A stretch of DNA of 23,224 bases from Comamonadaceae bacterium (GTDB lineage: Bacteria > Pseudomonadota > Gammaproteobacteria > Burkholderiales > Burkholderiaceae_C): the NCBI GenBank assembly GCA_947374505.1, contig CANCCE010000014.1:1-23224 (forward strand). Direction: 5' to 3'. Shown here one piece after another: positions 1 to 7,975 of this stretch. Both the position numbers and the translations under genes were made by a program. The first letter of the stretch is position 1, and each line of letters begins with the position of its first letter. The notes under the pieces are model-generated. The model saw nothing but the letters and a program-made list of their open reading frames with translations, was not told where the DNA came from and ran no database searches.

Positions 1-903
1 GGCGGCTCGTCTTTCATGAGCCACGTGACCCATGCGATGGCCGCGATCGAGCAAGGGCTGTGCGAGGTGGCCGTGATCGCCTATGGCAGCACCCAGCGCT
101 CGCTCAGCCGTGCAACGGCGTCGCCCCGCGAATTCAATCCCTACGAATCACCGTACCGGCCCATGCTGCCGGTGTCCGCTTATGCCATGGCCGCGAGCCG
201 GCACATGCACCAGTACGGCACCACCATCGAGCAACTGGCCGAGGTCGCCGTGGCTGCGCGGCGCTGGGCCCTGCTCAACCCCGTGGCATGGGAGAAGAAG
301 CCACTCACCATTGCCGACGTACTGGCCGCACCACGCGTCAGCGATCCGCTGGGCGTGCGGGACTGCTGCTTGGTCAACGACGGGGGCGGCGCCATCGTGC
401 TGACCAGCGCCGCCCGGGCACGCACGCTGGCCAAGGCGCCGGCTTATGTGCTGGGCGTGGGGGAGTCTTTGTCGCATACCAGCATCTCCGGCATGCCGGA
501 CCTGACGCAGACCGCTGCGATCCATTCGGGCGCGCAGGCCTATGCCATGGCCGGTGTCACTGCGGCCGATGTCGACGTGGCGCTGGTGTATGACGCCTTC
601 ACCATCAACACCGTGCTCTTCTTAGAGGACCTCGGCTTCTGCGCCAAAGGCGAAGGCGGCGCATTCGTGCAGGGCGGCGCGATCGGACCCGGCGGCCGCT
701 TTCCAGTCAACACCAATGGCGGTGGACTGTCTTACTGCCACCCCGGGATGTACGGCCTGCTGCTGCTGGTGGAAGCTGTCCGCCAGCTTCGCGGAGAATG
801 CGGCGTGCGCCAAGTGCCGGGATGTGCGTTGGCACTGGCGCACGGCAACGGTGGCGTGCTCTCGAGCCAAGCGACCGTGCTGCTAGGGACAGCGGCCGAC
901 TAA
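1..903 (+). CDS. Thiolase-fold protein, SCP2/lipid-transfer type (5' partial)
   Basis: The reading frame is open from base 1 (GGSSF before the first ATG at 16), so the real start and the N-terminal half with the first catalytic Cys lie outside the window. About 300 C-terminal residues are visible. They show thiolase C-terminal features: a NGGGL..CHPGMYG segment, which corresponds to the conserved G-H-P active-site loop, then EAVRQLRGECG, then LAHGNGGVLSSQ near the end. In biosynthetic and degradative thiolases the last loop carries a second catalytic Cys (C-x-G-x-G). Here it is H-G-N-G-G, as in SCP2/lipid-transfer thiolase-like proteins. Such proteins often pair with a DUF35 OB-fold partner and can act as retro-aldolases or thiolases on acyl-CoA side chains. 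The partner, if present, would lie upstream. The gene is clearly GC-richer than the genes that follow. The family call is firm; the reaction is not. Confidence 0.85.
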   Translation, partial: GGSSFMSHVTHAMAAIEQGLCEVAVIAYGSTQRSLSRATASPREFNPYESPYRPMLPVSAYAMAASRHMHQYGTTIEQLAEVAVAARRWALLNPVAWEKKPLTIADVLAAPRVSDPLGVRDCCLVNDGGGAIVLTSAARARTLAKAPAYVLGVGESLSHTSISGMPDLTQTAAIHSGAQAYAMAGVTAADVDVALVYDAFTINTVLFLEDLGFCAKGEGGAFVQGGAIGPGGRFPVNTNGGGLSYCHPGMYGLLLLVEAVRQLRGECGVRQVPGCALALAHGNGGVLSSQATVLLGTAAD

Positions 904-1379
904 GGCGATTTGTCTTTGGTTTCTTCAGCGACTTCCGATTCCCGTTGAATGCCCAACAACTTTTTGGTGAATCGCTCCAGCGGCCCGCCCACAATCAGGA
1001 TCAACAGCATGGCAGCCAGTGCGCAGCCGCCCAACGCATAAAACCCTGAGCCAAAAGTAGCGCCCAAAATGGCACAGGCCCAAAGGCTGGCAGCGGTCGT
1101 CAGGCCGTGGATGTTTTGAGAGTTGGCCTGATGAATGATCACCCCGGCACCCAAGAAGCCAATGCCGGTGATCAAGCCTTGCAGAACACGGCTTGCCGCT
1201 TGCACATCAGCGCCCGGAAAACTGCCGATCAACAGCATCACCAGCGCGGCGCCTAACGCCACCAAAGAGTGGGTTCTTATGCCCGCAGATTTATGGTGTA
1301 TCCAACGGTTCAACCCCAGGGTGATGCCGGCCAGCAAGGCCAAGCCCAATTTGAGAAAAATATCTGGATAGGCGTTCAT
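900..1379 (-). CDS. MgtC/SapB family membrane protein
   Basis: A 159-residue hydrophobic protein with the MgtC/SapB N-terminal membrane domain. Visible family segments are LALLAGITLGLNRW, then SAGIRTHSLVALGAAL, then GLITGIGFLGAGVIIH and NIHGLTTAASLWACAILG, with about four to five membrane helices. The usual GLERE loop reads GLNRW here. The C-terminal ACT-like cytoplasmic domain of full-length MgtC is absent, giving the short SapB form. In some bacteria MgtC inhibits F-type ATP synthase and helps growth in low Mg2+; the role of short forms is unclear. I chose the ATG at 1379 (MNAYPDIF) over the upstream ATG at 1466 because the longer version would add 29 non-hydrophobic residues and overlap the preceding gene. 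It lies 31 bp after the Bug protein gene, so the two are probably cotranscribed. Its TAG stop overlaps the TAA of the convergent thiolase gene. Confidence 0.87.
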   Translation of the reverse strand: MNAYPDIFLKLGLALLAGITLGLNRWIHHKSAGIRTHSLVALGAALVMLLIGSFPGADVQAASRVLQGLITGIGFLGAGVIIHQANSQNIHGLTTAASLWACAILGATFGSGFYALGGCALAAMLLILIVGGPLERFTKKLLGIQRESEVAEETKDKSP

Positions 1380-1410
1380 GCTGTTCACTTCAAGGTCGGC
1401 TGGATCATGG

Positions 1411-2373
1411 TCAATCCGCAGTGGCGCCAGAGGTTTCAACCACTTTTTTCCACAGGCTGCGTTCACGCAAGATGGCCGCCTTCATATCGTCCGGCGAGCC
1501 CGGCAAAGCCTCAAAGCTGACCTCACGCAACTTGGCCACAAAGTCCGGACTTTTAAGGATAGTGTTGATCTCACGGTTCATGCGCAAGACGACTTCAGGC
1601 GAGACCTTGGCCTGCGCCATGAGTCCGAACCAGGCGCTGGTGGTCATGCGGGGAAAACCGCTTTCAGCCACCGTCGGGGTGTCGGGCAACTGGAACCATC
1701 GCTTGCTGGACGTGACCGCTAAGGGGCGCAACTTGCCCGCGCGAATCTGCGGTAACAACTGCGGCAAGTTGTCGGTGGTGAACTGCACATCCCCGGCCAG
1801 CAAGGCGCCCATGGCCGGACCATTGCCACGGTAGGGAATATGCGTCAACTCAATGCCCACGGTGGTTTTGAAGAGTTCGTTGAGCAAATGGCCAGCGCTG
1901 CCAATGCTGGAACTGGAGTAGGACAAGGGGACCGCACTGGCCTTGCCATAGTTGGACAGCTCTTTGAGCGATTGCACGGGCAAGCCGGGGGAGACCACCA
2001 CCACGTTGGGTGCCTGCCCCATCAAACCAATCGGGATCAGGTCGGCATCGGGGTCGTAACCCAACTTTTTATAAAGGTACTGGTTGATCGCCATCATGGG
2101 CAAGGAGGCGACCAAAAAGTAATGGTCATCCAATGCCGTCTTGACGAAAAAACTGGCCCCCACACCACCGCTCGCACCGCCCCGGTTTTCAATGATGACC
2201 GCTTGCCCAAGATTTTCAGACAGCTTTTGCCCGAGCAAGCGCGTCAAGATATCGGTCGAGCCGCCGGCCGGGTAAGGGACCAGCAACCGGATCGGCCGGT
2301 TGGGCCAATTTGTCTGGGCGAAGAGCGTGCCCTGCAGCAGCAGAGCGAGAACCAATACAAGCCATTTTTTCAT
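1411..2373 (-). CDS. Bug-family (TctC-like) tripartite tricarboxylate transporter solute-binding protein
   Basis: A 320-residue periplasmic binding protein. It starts with a signal peptide (MKKWLVLVLALLLQGTLFA, then QTNWP). The Bug/TctC hallmarks follow in order: WPNRPIRLLVPYPAGGSTD near residues 23-41, a GQAVIIENRGGASG segment, GSAGHLLNELF, HIPYRGNGPA, LLAGDVQF and the late PTVAESGFP motif. These proteins bind carboxylates or other small metabolites and deliver them to TctAB membrane proteins or signal to two-component systems. No tctA or tctB is present in the window, so this is one of the orphan Bug proteins that are numerous in Burkholderiales. A GGAG ribosome site (minus strand, 2382-2385) stands 8 bases before the ATG. 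The ligand cannot be read from the sequence. Confidence 0.95.
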   Translation of the reverse strand: MKKWLVLVLALLLQGTLFAQTNWPNRPIRLLVPYPAGGSTDILTRLLGQKLSENLGQAVIIENRGGASGGVGASFFVKTALDDHYFLVASLPMMAINQYLYKKLGYDPDADLIPIGLMGQAPNVVVVSPGLPVQSLKELSNYGKASAVPLSYSSSSIGSAGHLLNELFKTTVGIELTHIPYRGNGPAMGALLAGDVQFTTDNLPQLLPQIRAGKLRPLAVTSSKRWFQLPDTPTVAESGFPRMTTSAWFGLMAQAKVSPEVVLRMNREINTILKSPDFVAKLREVSFEALPGSPDDMKAAILRERSLWKKVVETSGATAD

Positions 2374-2390
2374 GTGGGTGTCTCCAAAAT

Positions 2391-2405
2391 ACCCTGCTTC
2401 AGGGT
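2391..2405. repeat. Short perfect hairpin upstream of the Bug protein gene, possible terminator
   Basis: The sequence ACCCTG-CTT-CAGGGT forms a perfect 6-bp stem with a 3-base loop. On the plus strand it is followed by TTTCATTTTCATTTTC, a U-rich tract made of repeated TTTTCA units. On the minus strand it is followed by ATTTTGG, then the ribosome site and start of the Bug gene. It could terminate the minus-strand transcript of the DUF6515 gene, whose stop is about 125 bases away, or shape the 5' leader of the Bug mRNA. No plus-strand gene ends here, so the better U-tract side has no obvious client. Confidence 0.4.
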
Positions 2406-2530
2406 TTCATTTTCATTTTCAACAAACCCACCGATGTTATCGGTGTTCGCGGCCCATCATGCCAAGACCGGAATGCCCAACGCCTGTGACTTGAGCCTCT
2501 GCCTAACAACGATGCCTGAAGTATTCATCA

Positions 2531-3187
2531 TCAACGCACGGTGTACCCACGCACGTCCATGCACGCCAGAAATGCATGTTGATAAATTGTTGCGTCTGTT
2601 GCAGCGCCAGGTTCTGCTGAAGCCAATCTGTTACAGGCTTGCTGATCAGTCTCTGTTTGTGCGTAGCTTTGGCCATTTCTAGGCTCAATGACCAGCGTAG
2701 GAAACTCGCCAGGCAATGGTTCGACCAACACTGGAGGCGTCGCCACCATGCCTGAGGGTGGTGCAACAACGGTGTAACCGCCGTCAGCGCTCATCGCGTA
2801 GTAAGTTCCATTCGCGTAGTAATAAGGAGGCGAGCCATCGATTTGCAAGACAACAAAGCCGGGAGGCAAGACGGGCACATAAATACCCATCGGCGGTGCG
2901 ATCACAAGATAGCTTCCGCCAATTGGACGAAACCACACGCCAGCATTAAAAAAATAGCGCCCACCACCATGTGCAATTCGAATACTACCTCTCGGTAAAG
3001 CGGATATGGCTTGACCTGGAGGCGGGAAACCCCGGTCATTGCGATAACGCTGATCCAATCGCGGAGTCTCACGCGGTTGGCCATTGCGCTGCTGCGGATG
3101 CACGCGCCGATCCTGGCTGATGGCCGCTGCGCTGAGGCCAATCAGCAAAACCAAGGCGAATGCAATTCGTGCAACGTTGTGCTTCAT
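2531..3187 (-). CDS. DUF6515-type secreted protein
   Basis: A 218-residue protein beginning with a signal peptide (MKHNVARIAFALVLLIGLSAAAIS). A polar, Arg/Gln/Pro-rich stretch follows. The middle domain contains GGGRYFFNAGVWFRP, IYVPVLPPGF and PPYYYANGTYYA with VVAPPSGM, the aromatic Gly/Tyr/Pro pattern I associate with DUF6515 envelope proteins. The C-terminus (DQQACNRLAS ... YQHAFLACMDVRGYTV) matches the short two-Cys tail often attached to such proteins. The start at 3187 is preferred over the in-frame ATG at 3238 because a strong GGAGG stands 7 bases upstream (3195-3199) and the signal peptide then begins at residue 1. It is divergent from the RND operon. No biochemical function is known to me; an envelope role is inferred only from the signal and composition. 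Confidence 0.8.
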   Translation of the reverse strand: MKHNVARIAFALVLLIGLSAAAISQDRRVHPQQRNGQPRETPRLDQRYRNDRGFPPPGQAISALPRGSIRIAHGGGRYFFNAGVWFRPIGGSYLVIAPPMGIYVPVLPPGFVVLQIDGSPPYYYANGTYYAMSADGGYTVVAPPSGMVATPPVLVEPLPGEFPTLVIEPRNGQSYAQTETDQQACNRLASAEPGAATDATIYQHAFLACMDVRGYTVR

Positions 3188-3326
3188 GATGATCCCTCCA
3201 ACAGGCCGTCGTCGGCAAGTCATGCAGGTACGGCGCAAAGTGCTTTACGTGGCATTAACACCAATGCAGCAGAATGCTCCAAACCAAACGCTGTCCAAAC
3301 CAAGACCAGACTGAAATATAAACACA

Positions 3327-3352
3327 TGAATCTTGATTTTGATCGAGATTCA
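3327..3352. promoter_or_regulatory. 26-bp imperfect palindrome, candidate operator for the RND operon
   Basis: The outer arms TGAATCT (3327-3333) and AGATTCA (3346-3352) are exact reverse complements. After one mismatched pair, inner GAT and ATC pair again. The site lies in the 200-bp divergent region between the DUF6515 gene and the mdtA-like gene, 35 bases before the mdtA ATG. An AT-rich TATATT-like box (minus strand, around 3315-3320) is adjacent. Size and symmetry suit a dimeric repressor or activator such as a TetR or MarR protein, but no regulator gene is in the window, so the cognate protein is unknown. Confidence 0.45.
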
Positions 3353-3387
3353 TCAAATTCGACAACAATCTGCCTTTCGGAACTTGC

Positions 3388-4839
3388 ATGATCAAGACAG
3401 CCAGCAACAAGCCTGCCGCCCAACACCAACGCCCGGTTGCGAGCCCTCCAACAAACTCATCAGGCCAAGTATCAAGACGAGTCTTGTTTATCACGCTGAC
3501 CGCAGCCATCGCCTTAGCTGCTGGACTCTGGTTCTGGAAATCTCAATCAACAGATGCACCACAAGCCGGCGCTGTGCCCAAAACCGGGGCCGGCAGCGGT
3601 CCATCCGGGTCACGTCGCTTCGGTGGCGGCAGCGGTTTGCAGCCGGTGTCTGTGCAGGCGGTGCAACGACAAACTGTTCGGGTCATGGTCAGTGCCATCG
3701 GCACTATGACGGCGTTCAACACGGCCACGGTACGAGCTCAAATCAGCGGTGTCCTGCAGCAACTGGACTTCAAGGAAGGCCAACAAGTCAAAGCTGGGCA
3801 GTTGCTGGCACAGATTGATCCGCGCGCGTTTCAGGCCGCACTGAGTCAGGTCGAAGGCACGCTGGCGCGCGACAAAGCGCAGTTGCAAGGTGCGCGTATT
3901 GACCTGCTCCGTTACCAAGACCTGCTGGCCAAAGACGGTATTCCAAAACAGCAGCTGGACACCCAAGTCGCGCTGGTCGGACAGCTCGAAGGCACCGTCA
4001 AAGCCGACCAAGGCGCGGTCGACAGCGCACGCTTGCAACTCACTTACACCCGAGTCGTCGCGCCCATTTCAGGGCGTGTCGGTTTGAAGCAAGTCGACCT
4101 TGGCAACGTGGTCCAGCCGAGCGACGCGAATGGCATCGTCATCATCAACCAAACTCGGCCAATCACCTTGGTCTTCGCCGTGCCATCGGTGAATGTGCCC
4201 TTGCTCACATCCCGTTTGCGCAAAGGCCAGGCCATTCCAGTGCAAGCCCTAGACCGCAATGGCAAAACGCAGTTGGCGCTAGGACAAGTCGCCACGCTGG
4301 ACAACGCCATTGACCCGAGCACCGACACCATCAAGGTGAAGGCCATTTTCCCGAATGCCGACGACGCACTTTTTCCGAATCAGGCGGTCAGCGTCATGCT
4401 GCAGATCGACACGCTGAAGGATGTTCTGGCGGTGCCACAAGCCGCGGTGTTGCGGGGCGCTCAAGGGTTTTATGTGTACGTCGTCAACGCCGACAAAACA
4501 GTCAGCACGCGAGTCGTCACACCCGGCCCCGTCGATCGAAATTGGATGGCGATTGAAGGCCCACTGCAAGTTGGCGACACCGTGGTGATCGACGGTTCCG
4601 ACCGTTTGCGTGAGGGAGGAAAGGTCGAAGTGATCGCCGCCAAAGACCCAACAAAACCCGACGCGTCTGCCAGTCAAGAAGGCGAGCGTTCAGGGCGTCA
4701 GCGCCGGATGGAAAACCTGCCGCCAGAAGTCGCCGCCAAGCTGAAAAACATGAGCCCGGACGAACGCCGCGCTTGGTTCAAGGAGCATCGGGGCGAGCTC
4801 GGCCAATCGGCCAGTCCAGCCGGCCCGGCCGCCCAGTGA
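3388..4839 (+). CDS. mdtA: RND efflux periplasmic adaptor (MdtA-like membrane fusion protein)
   Basis: A 483-residue HlyD/AcrA-type adaptor that links inner-membrane RND pumps to the outer-membrane channel. A short cytoplasmic N-terminus is followed by a membrane anchor at about residues 32-50. A Gly/Ser-rich linker (about 66-86) comes next, then the first lipoyl half (VSAIGTMTAFNTATVRAQISG and LDFKEGQQVKAGQLLAQID), an alpha-helical hairpin, the second lipoyl half (YTRVVAPISGRVG), and beta-barrel and membrane-proximal domains. The last 60 or so residues form an unusual charged tail (NLPPEVAAKLKNMSPDERR...). It is the first gene of an adaptor-pump-pump-channel operon, and the presence of two different pump genes downstream is what points to MdtABC. 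The ATG at 3388 has only a weak GGAA upstream. Longer than E. coli MdtA by the N-terminal and C-terminal extensions. Confidence 0.92.
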   Translation: MIKTASNKPAAQHQRPVASPPTNSSGQVSRRVLFITLTAAIALAAGLWFWKSQSTDAPQAGAVPKTGAGSGPSGSRRFGGGSGLQPVSVQAVQRQTVRVMVSAIGTMTAFNTATVRAQISGVLQQLDFKEGQQVKAGQLLAQIDPRAFQAALSQVEGTLARDKAQLQGARIDLLRYQDLLAKDGIPKQQLDTQVALVGQLEGTVKADQGAVDSARLQLTYTRVVAPISGRVGLKQVDLGNVVQPSDANGIVIINQTRPITLVFAVPSVNVPLLTSRLRKGQAIPVQALDRNGKTQLALGQVATLDNAIDPSTDTIKVKAIFPNADDALFPNQAVSVMLQIDTLKDVLAVPQAAVLRGAQGFYVYVVNADKTVSTRVVTPGPVDRNWMAIEGPLQVGDTVVIDGSDRLREGGKVEVIAAKDPTKPDASASQEGERSGRQRRMENLPPEVAAKLKNMSPDERRAWFKEHRGELGQSASPAGPAAQ

Positions 4840-4861
4840 ACGGCGTCCGACTCTGCACGCC

Positions 4862-7800
4862 ATGAACCCGTCACGCATTTTTATTGAGCGCCCGGTCGCC
4901 ACATCATTGATGATGTTGGCGATTTTGCTGGCCGGTCTGCTGGCTTACCGTTTGCTGCCGCTGTCGGCTTTGCCTGAAGTCGATTACCCGACGATTCAGG
5001 TCACCACGCTGTACCCGGGTGCCAGCCCCGACGTGATGTCGACCACCGTCACAGCACCGCTGGAACGCCAGTTCGGTCAAATGCCCGGCCTGAACCAGAT
5101 GACCTCGACCAGCTCGGGCGGCGCTTCGGTGATCACGCTGCGTTTCTCGCTGAGCTTGGCGCTGGACGTGGCCGAGCAAGAAGTGCAGGCGGCCATCAAC
5201 GCCGGTGCCAACCTGCTGCCCACCGACCTGCCGATGCCGCCGATTTACAGCAAAGTCAACCCGGCCGATGCGCCGGTGCTGACGATTGCCATCACCTCGC
5301 CCTCGTTGCCCGTCATCAAGCTGCACGACTTGACAGAAACCCGCCTCGCGCCCAAGTTGTCGCAAGTCGAAGGTGTCGGCCTAGTCAGCATCGCAGGTGG
5401 CCGCCGGCCAGCTGTTCGGATTCAAGCCGACCCGCAAAAACTTGCCGGGCTTGGCTTGTCGCTGGACGACGTTCGGACCGCCATCGTCGCCGCCAACGTG
5501 AATCAGGCGAAGGGCAGTTTTGACGGTCCGCAGCGGGCATCGACGATTGACGCCAACGACCAACTGAAGACCGCGGCTGAATATCAAAACCTGATCATTG
5601 CCTGGAAGAACGGCAACCCGTTGCGTCTGAAAGACGTGGCGCAGATCGTTGACGATGCGGAGAATTTGCGCCTTGCTGCCTGGTCAGACCGAACGCCCGG
5701 CGTGATCCTCAACGTGCAGCGCCAGCCCGGTGCCAATGTCATTCAAACGGTCGACCGCGTCAAAGCCTTGTTGCCGAAACTCAAAGCGACGTTGCCGGCC
5801 TCGGTCGACGTGCAGATCATGGCTGACCGCACCACCACCATCCGCGCATCGGTCGAAGACACACAGTTTGAACTGCTGCTGTCGATCGCGCTGGTGGTGA
5901 TGGTGATCTTTTTGTTCTTGCGCAGCGCCAGTGCCACGGTGATTCCGAGTGTCGCTGTGCCCTTGTCGCTGGTCGGCACTTTCGGCGTGATCTACCTCGC
6001 GGGCTTCTCGATCAACAACCTGACACTGATGGCGCTGGTGATCTCCACCGGCTTCGTGGTCGACGATGCGATCGTGATGATTGAGAACATTGCGCGCTTC
6101 ATTGAAGAAGGTGACTCGCCGATGCAAGCCGCTCTGAAAGGCAGCCAACAAATCGGCTTCACCATCATCTCACTGACGGTCTCGCTGATCGCTGTGCTGA
6201 TTCCACTGCTCTTCATGGGCGACGTGGTTGGGCGGTTGTTCCATGAGTTCGCCATCACGCTGGCGGTGGCAATTCTAATTTCCGCGTTCGTCTCCCTGAC
6301 CCTGACGCCGATGATGAGTGCACGCTTGTTACGACCCGAGCGTGAACGCACGCACAGCCGTCTGGGTGACTGGTTTGGCAAGGCTTTTGACCGCACCGTG
6401 GCGACGTACGGCCACGCCCTTGACTGGGTGCTGGACCGACCGCGCGCCACGATGGTGGTGTTTGCGCTGACGCTGGTCGTCACAGGCTGGCTGTACGTGG
6501 TCGTGCCCAAAGGCTTTTTCCCGGTCCAGGACACGGGCCTGATTCAGGTCATCACCGAGGCGACACAGACCACCTCGTTTGAGGCCATGTCGAACCGCCA
6601 ACAAGCCATCGCCGATGTGCTGCTGAAAGACCCGGATGTCGACCACCTGACGTCTTTCATTGGCGTGGATGGCGCTAATCCAACCCTCAACACCGGGCGC
6701 ATGCAGATCTCGCTCAAGCCTTTTGCAGAACGTCGGGCTTCAGCGACGGAGATCATTCGGCGCCTGACCGAGGCCGCCAGCCACTTGCCTGGCATCACCG
6801 TCTTCATGCAACCGGTGCAAGACCTGACCATCGAAGACCGCGTCTCTAAAACGCAGTATCAGTTTTTGCTGAGCTCGCCAGACACCGCGGCGCTCAGCGC
6901 AGCCACGGGTCAATTGCTGGAACGCCTGAAAACGTTGCCGCAACTGACCGATGTGGCCAGCGATCTGCAGAACGAAGGACTGCAGGCTTTCGTGCAAATA
7001 GACCGCGAAGCTGCAGGCCGACTCGGTGTCACCGTGGCGGCCATTGACACCGCTTTGTACAACGGCTTCGGCCAGCGATTGATATCGACCATCTACACCC
7101 AGTCAAGCCAATACCGGGTCGTGCTGGAGGCCAGAGCCGGCAACAAAAGTGGCCCAGCCGCGCTGCAAGAGCTCTACGTCCCCGGCATCAAGATGGCCGC
7201 CAATGGCAGCTTGACGACGGTTCAAATTCCGCTGGCTTCGGTCGCACAAATTGTCGAGCGACCCACGCCCTTGGCGACCAATCACGTCGGGCAGTTTCCT
7301 TCCGCCACCCTGTCGTTCAACCTGGCTCCCGGCGCTTCGCTGGGTGCGGCAGTGAACGCCATCAAAGCCGAGCAAGTCAAGCTGAACCTACCCCTGAGTG
7401 TGGAGACCAGTTTCCAGGGCGCGGCCGAGGCTTTTCAATCGTCCCTCAGCAGCACATTGCTGTTGATTCTGGCCGCTATCGTCACGATGTACATCGTGCT
7501 GGGCGTGCTGTATGAAAGCTACATTCACCCGATCACCATTCTGTCCACCCTGCCCTCAGCCGGTCTGGGCGCTTTGCTGGCACTGTTGTTGGCGGGTGAA
7601 GATTTAGGTGTGGTCGGCATCATCGGGATCGTGCTGCTGATCGGCATCGTCAAGAAAAACGCCATCATGATGATTGACTTTGCCCTTGACGCCGAACGCG
7701 AAGAAGGCAAGTCTCCGCGCGATGCTATTCACCAAGCCTGCCTGCTGCGCTTTCGCCCGATTTTGATGACGACGATGGCCGCTCTGCTAGGTGCCCTGCC

Positions 7801-7975
7801 CTTGATGCTGGGAACCGGCGCCGGACACGAACTACGCCACCCGCTGGGCGTGACCATGGTGGGCGGTCTGATCGTCAGCCAGCTGCTCACCTTGTTCACC
7901 ACACCGGTGATTTATCTGGGCTTCGCCAACCTGGTTCAGCGCCTGAAAACCCGGCATGAACAGCCAGCGACATGA
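4862..7975 (+). CDS. mdtB: RND multidrug efflux permease, MdtB-like
   Basis: A 1037-residue inner-membrane proton/drug antiporter of the HAE1 RND family, at normal full length. It opens with the family start MNPSRIFIERPVATSLMM and ALPEVDYPTIQV. The proton-relay residues are visible: Asp401-Asp402 in TM4 (VVDDAIVMIENI) and Lys932 in TM10 (GIVKKNAIMMIDFA). The motif GRLFHEFAITLAVAI and the two large periplasmic loops are intact. In E. coli MdtB works as a heterotrimer with MdtC (two MdtB, one MdtC) and with MdtA and TolC. Substrates there include bile salts, novobiocin and others; substrates here are not readable. It lies 22 bp after the adaptor gene. Its TGA overlaps the ATG of the next gene (ATGA), suggesting translational coupling. 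Confidence 0.94.
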   Translation: MNPSRIFIERPVATSLMMLAILLAGLLAYRLLPLSALPEVDYPTIQVTTLYPGASPDVMSTTVTAPLERQFGQMPGLNQMTSTSSGGASVITLRFSLSLALDVAEQEVQAAINAGANLLPTDLPMPPIYSKVNPADAPVLTIAITSPSLPVIKLHDLTETRLAPKLSQVEGVGLVSIAGGRRPAVRIQADPQKLAGLGLSLDDVRTAIVAANVNQAKGSFDGPQRASTIDANDQLKTAAEYQNLIIAWKNGNPLRLKDVAQIVDDAENLRLAAWSDRTPGVILNVQRQPGANVIQTVDRVKALLPKLKATLPASVDVQIMADRTTTIRASVEDTQFELLLSIALVVMVIFLFLRSASATVIPSVAVPLSLVGTFGVIYLAGFSINNLTLMALVISTGFVVDDAIVMIENIARFIEEGDSPMQAALKGSQQIGFTIISLTVSLIAVLIPLLFMGDVVGRLFHEFAITLAVAILISAFVSLTLTPMMSARLLRPERERTHSRLGDWFGKAFDRTVATYGHALDWVLDRPRATMVVFALTLVVTGWLYVVVPKGFFPVQDTGLIQVITEATQTTSFEAMSNRQQAIADVLLKDPDVDHLTSFIGVDGANPTLNTGRMQISLKPFAERRASATEIIRRLTEAASHLPGITVFMQPVQDLTIEDRVSKTQYQFLLSSPDTAALSAATGQLLERLKTLPQLTDVASDLQNEGLQAFVQIDREAAGRLGVTVAAIDTALYNGFGQRLISTIYTQSSQYRVVLEARAGNKSGPAALQELYVPGIKMAANGSLTTVQIPLASVAQIVERPTPLATNHVGQFPSATLSFNLAPGASLGAAVNAIKAEQVKLNLPLSVETSFQGAAEAFQSSLSSTLLLILAAIVTMYIVLGVLYESYIHPITILSTLPSAGLGALLALLLAGEDLGVVGIIGIVLLIGIVKKNAIMMIDFALDAEREEGKSPRDAIHQACLLRFRPILMTTMAALLGALPLMLGTGAGHELRHPLGVTMVGGLIVSQLLTLFTTPVIYLGFANLVQRLKTRHEQPAT

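Noticed and set aside
60..593. Plus-strand open frame of 177 codons within the thiolase gene
   Set aside because: Out-of-frame shadow of a GC-rich gene; Arg/Gly/His-rich with no family features.
1840..2682. Plus-strand open frame of 280 codons
   Set aside because: It lies largely antisense to the clear Bug protein gene, continues across the hairpin and into the DUF6515 gene, and its translation is rich in His/Gln/Arg with no domain or ribosome site.
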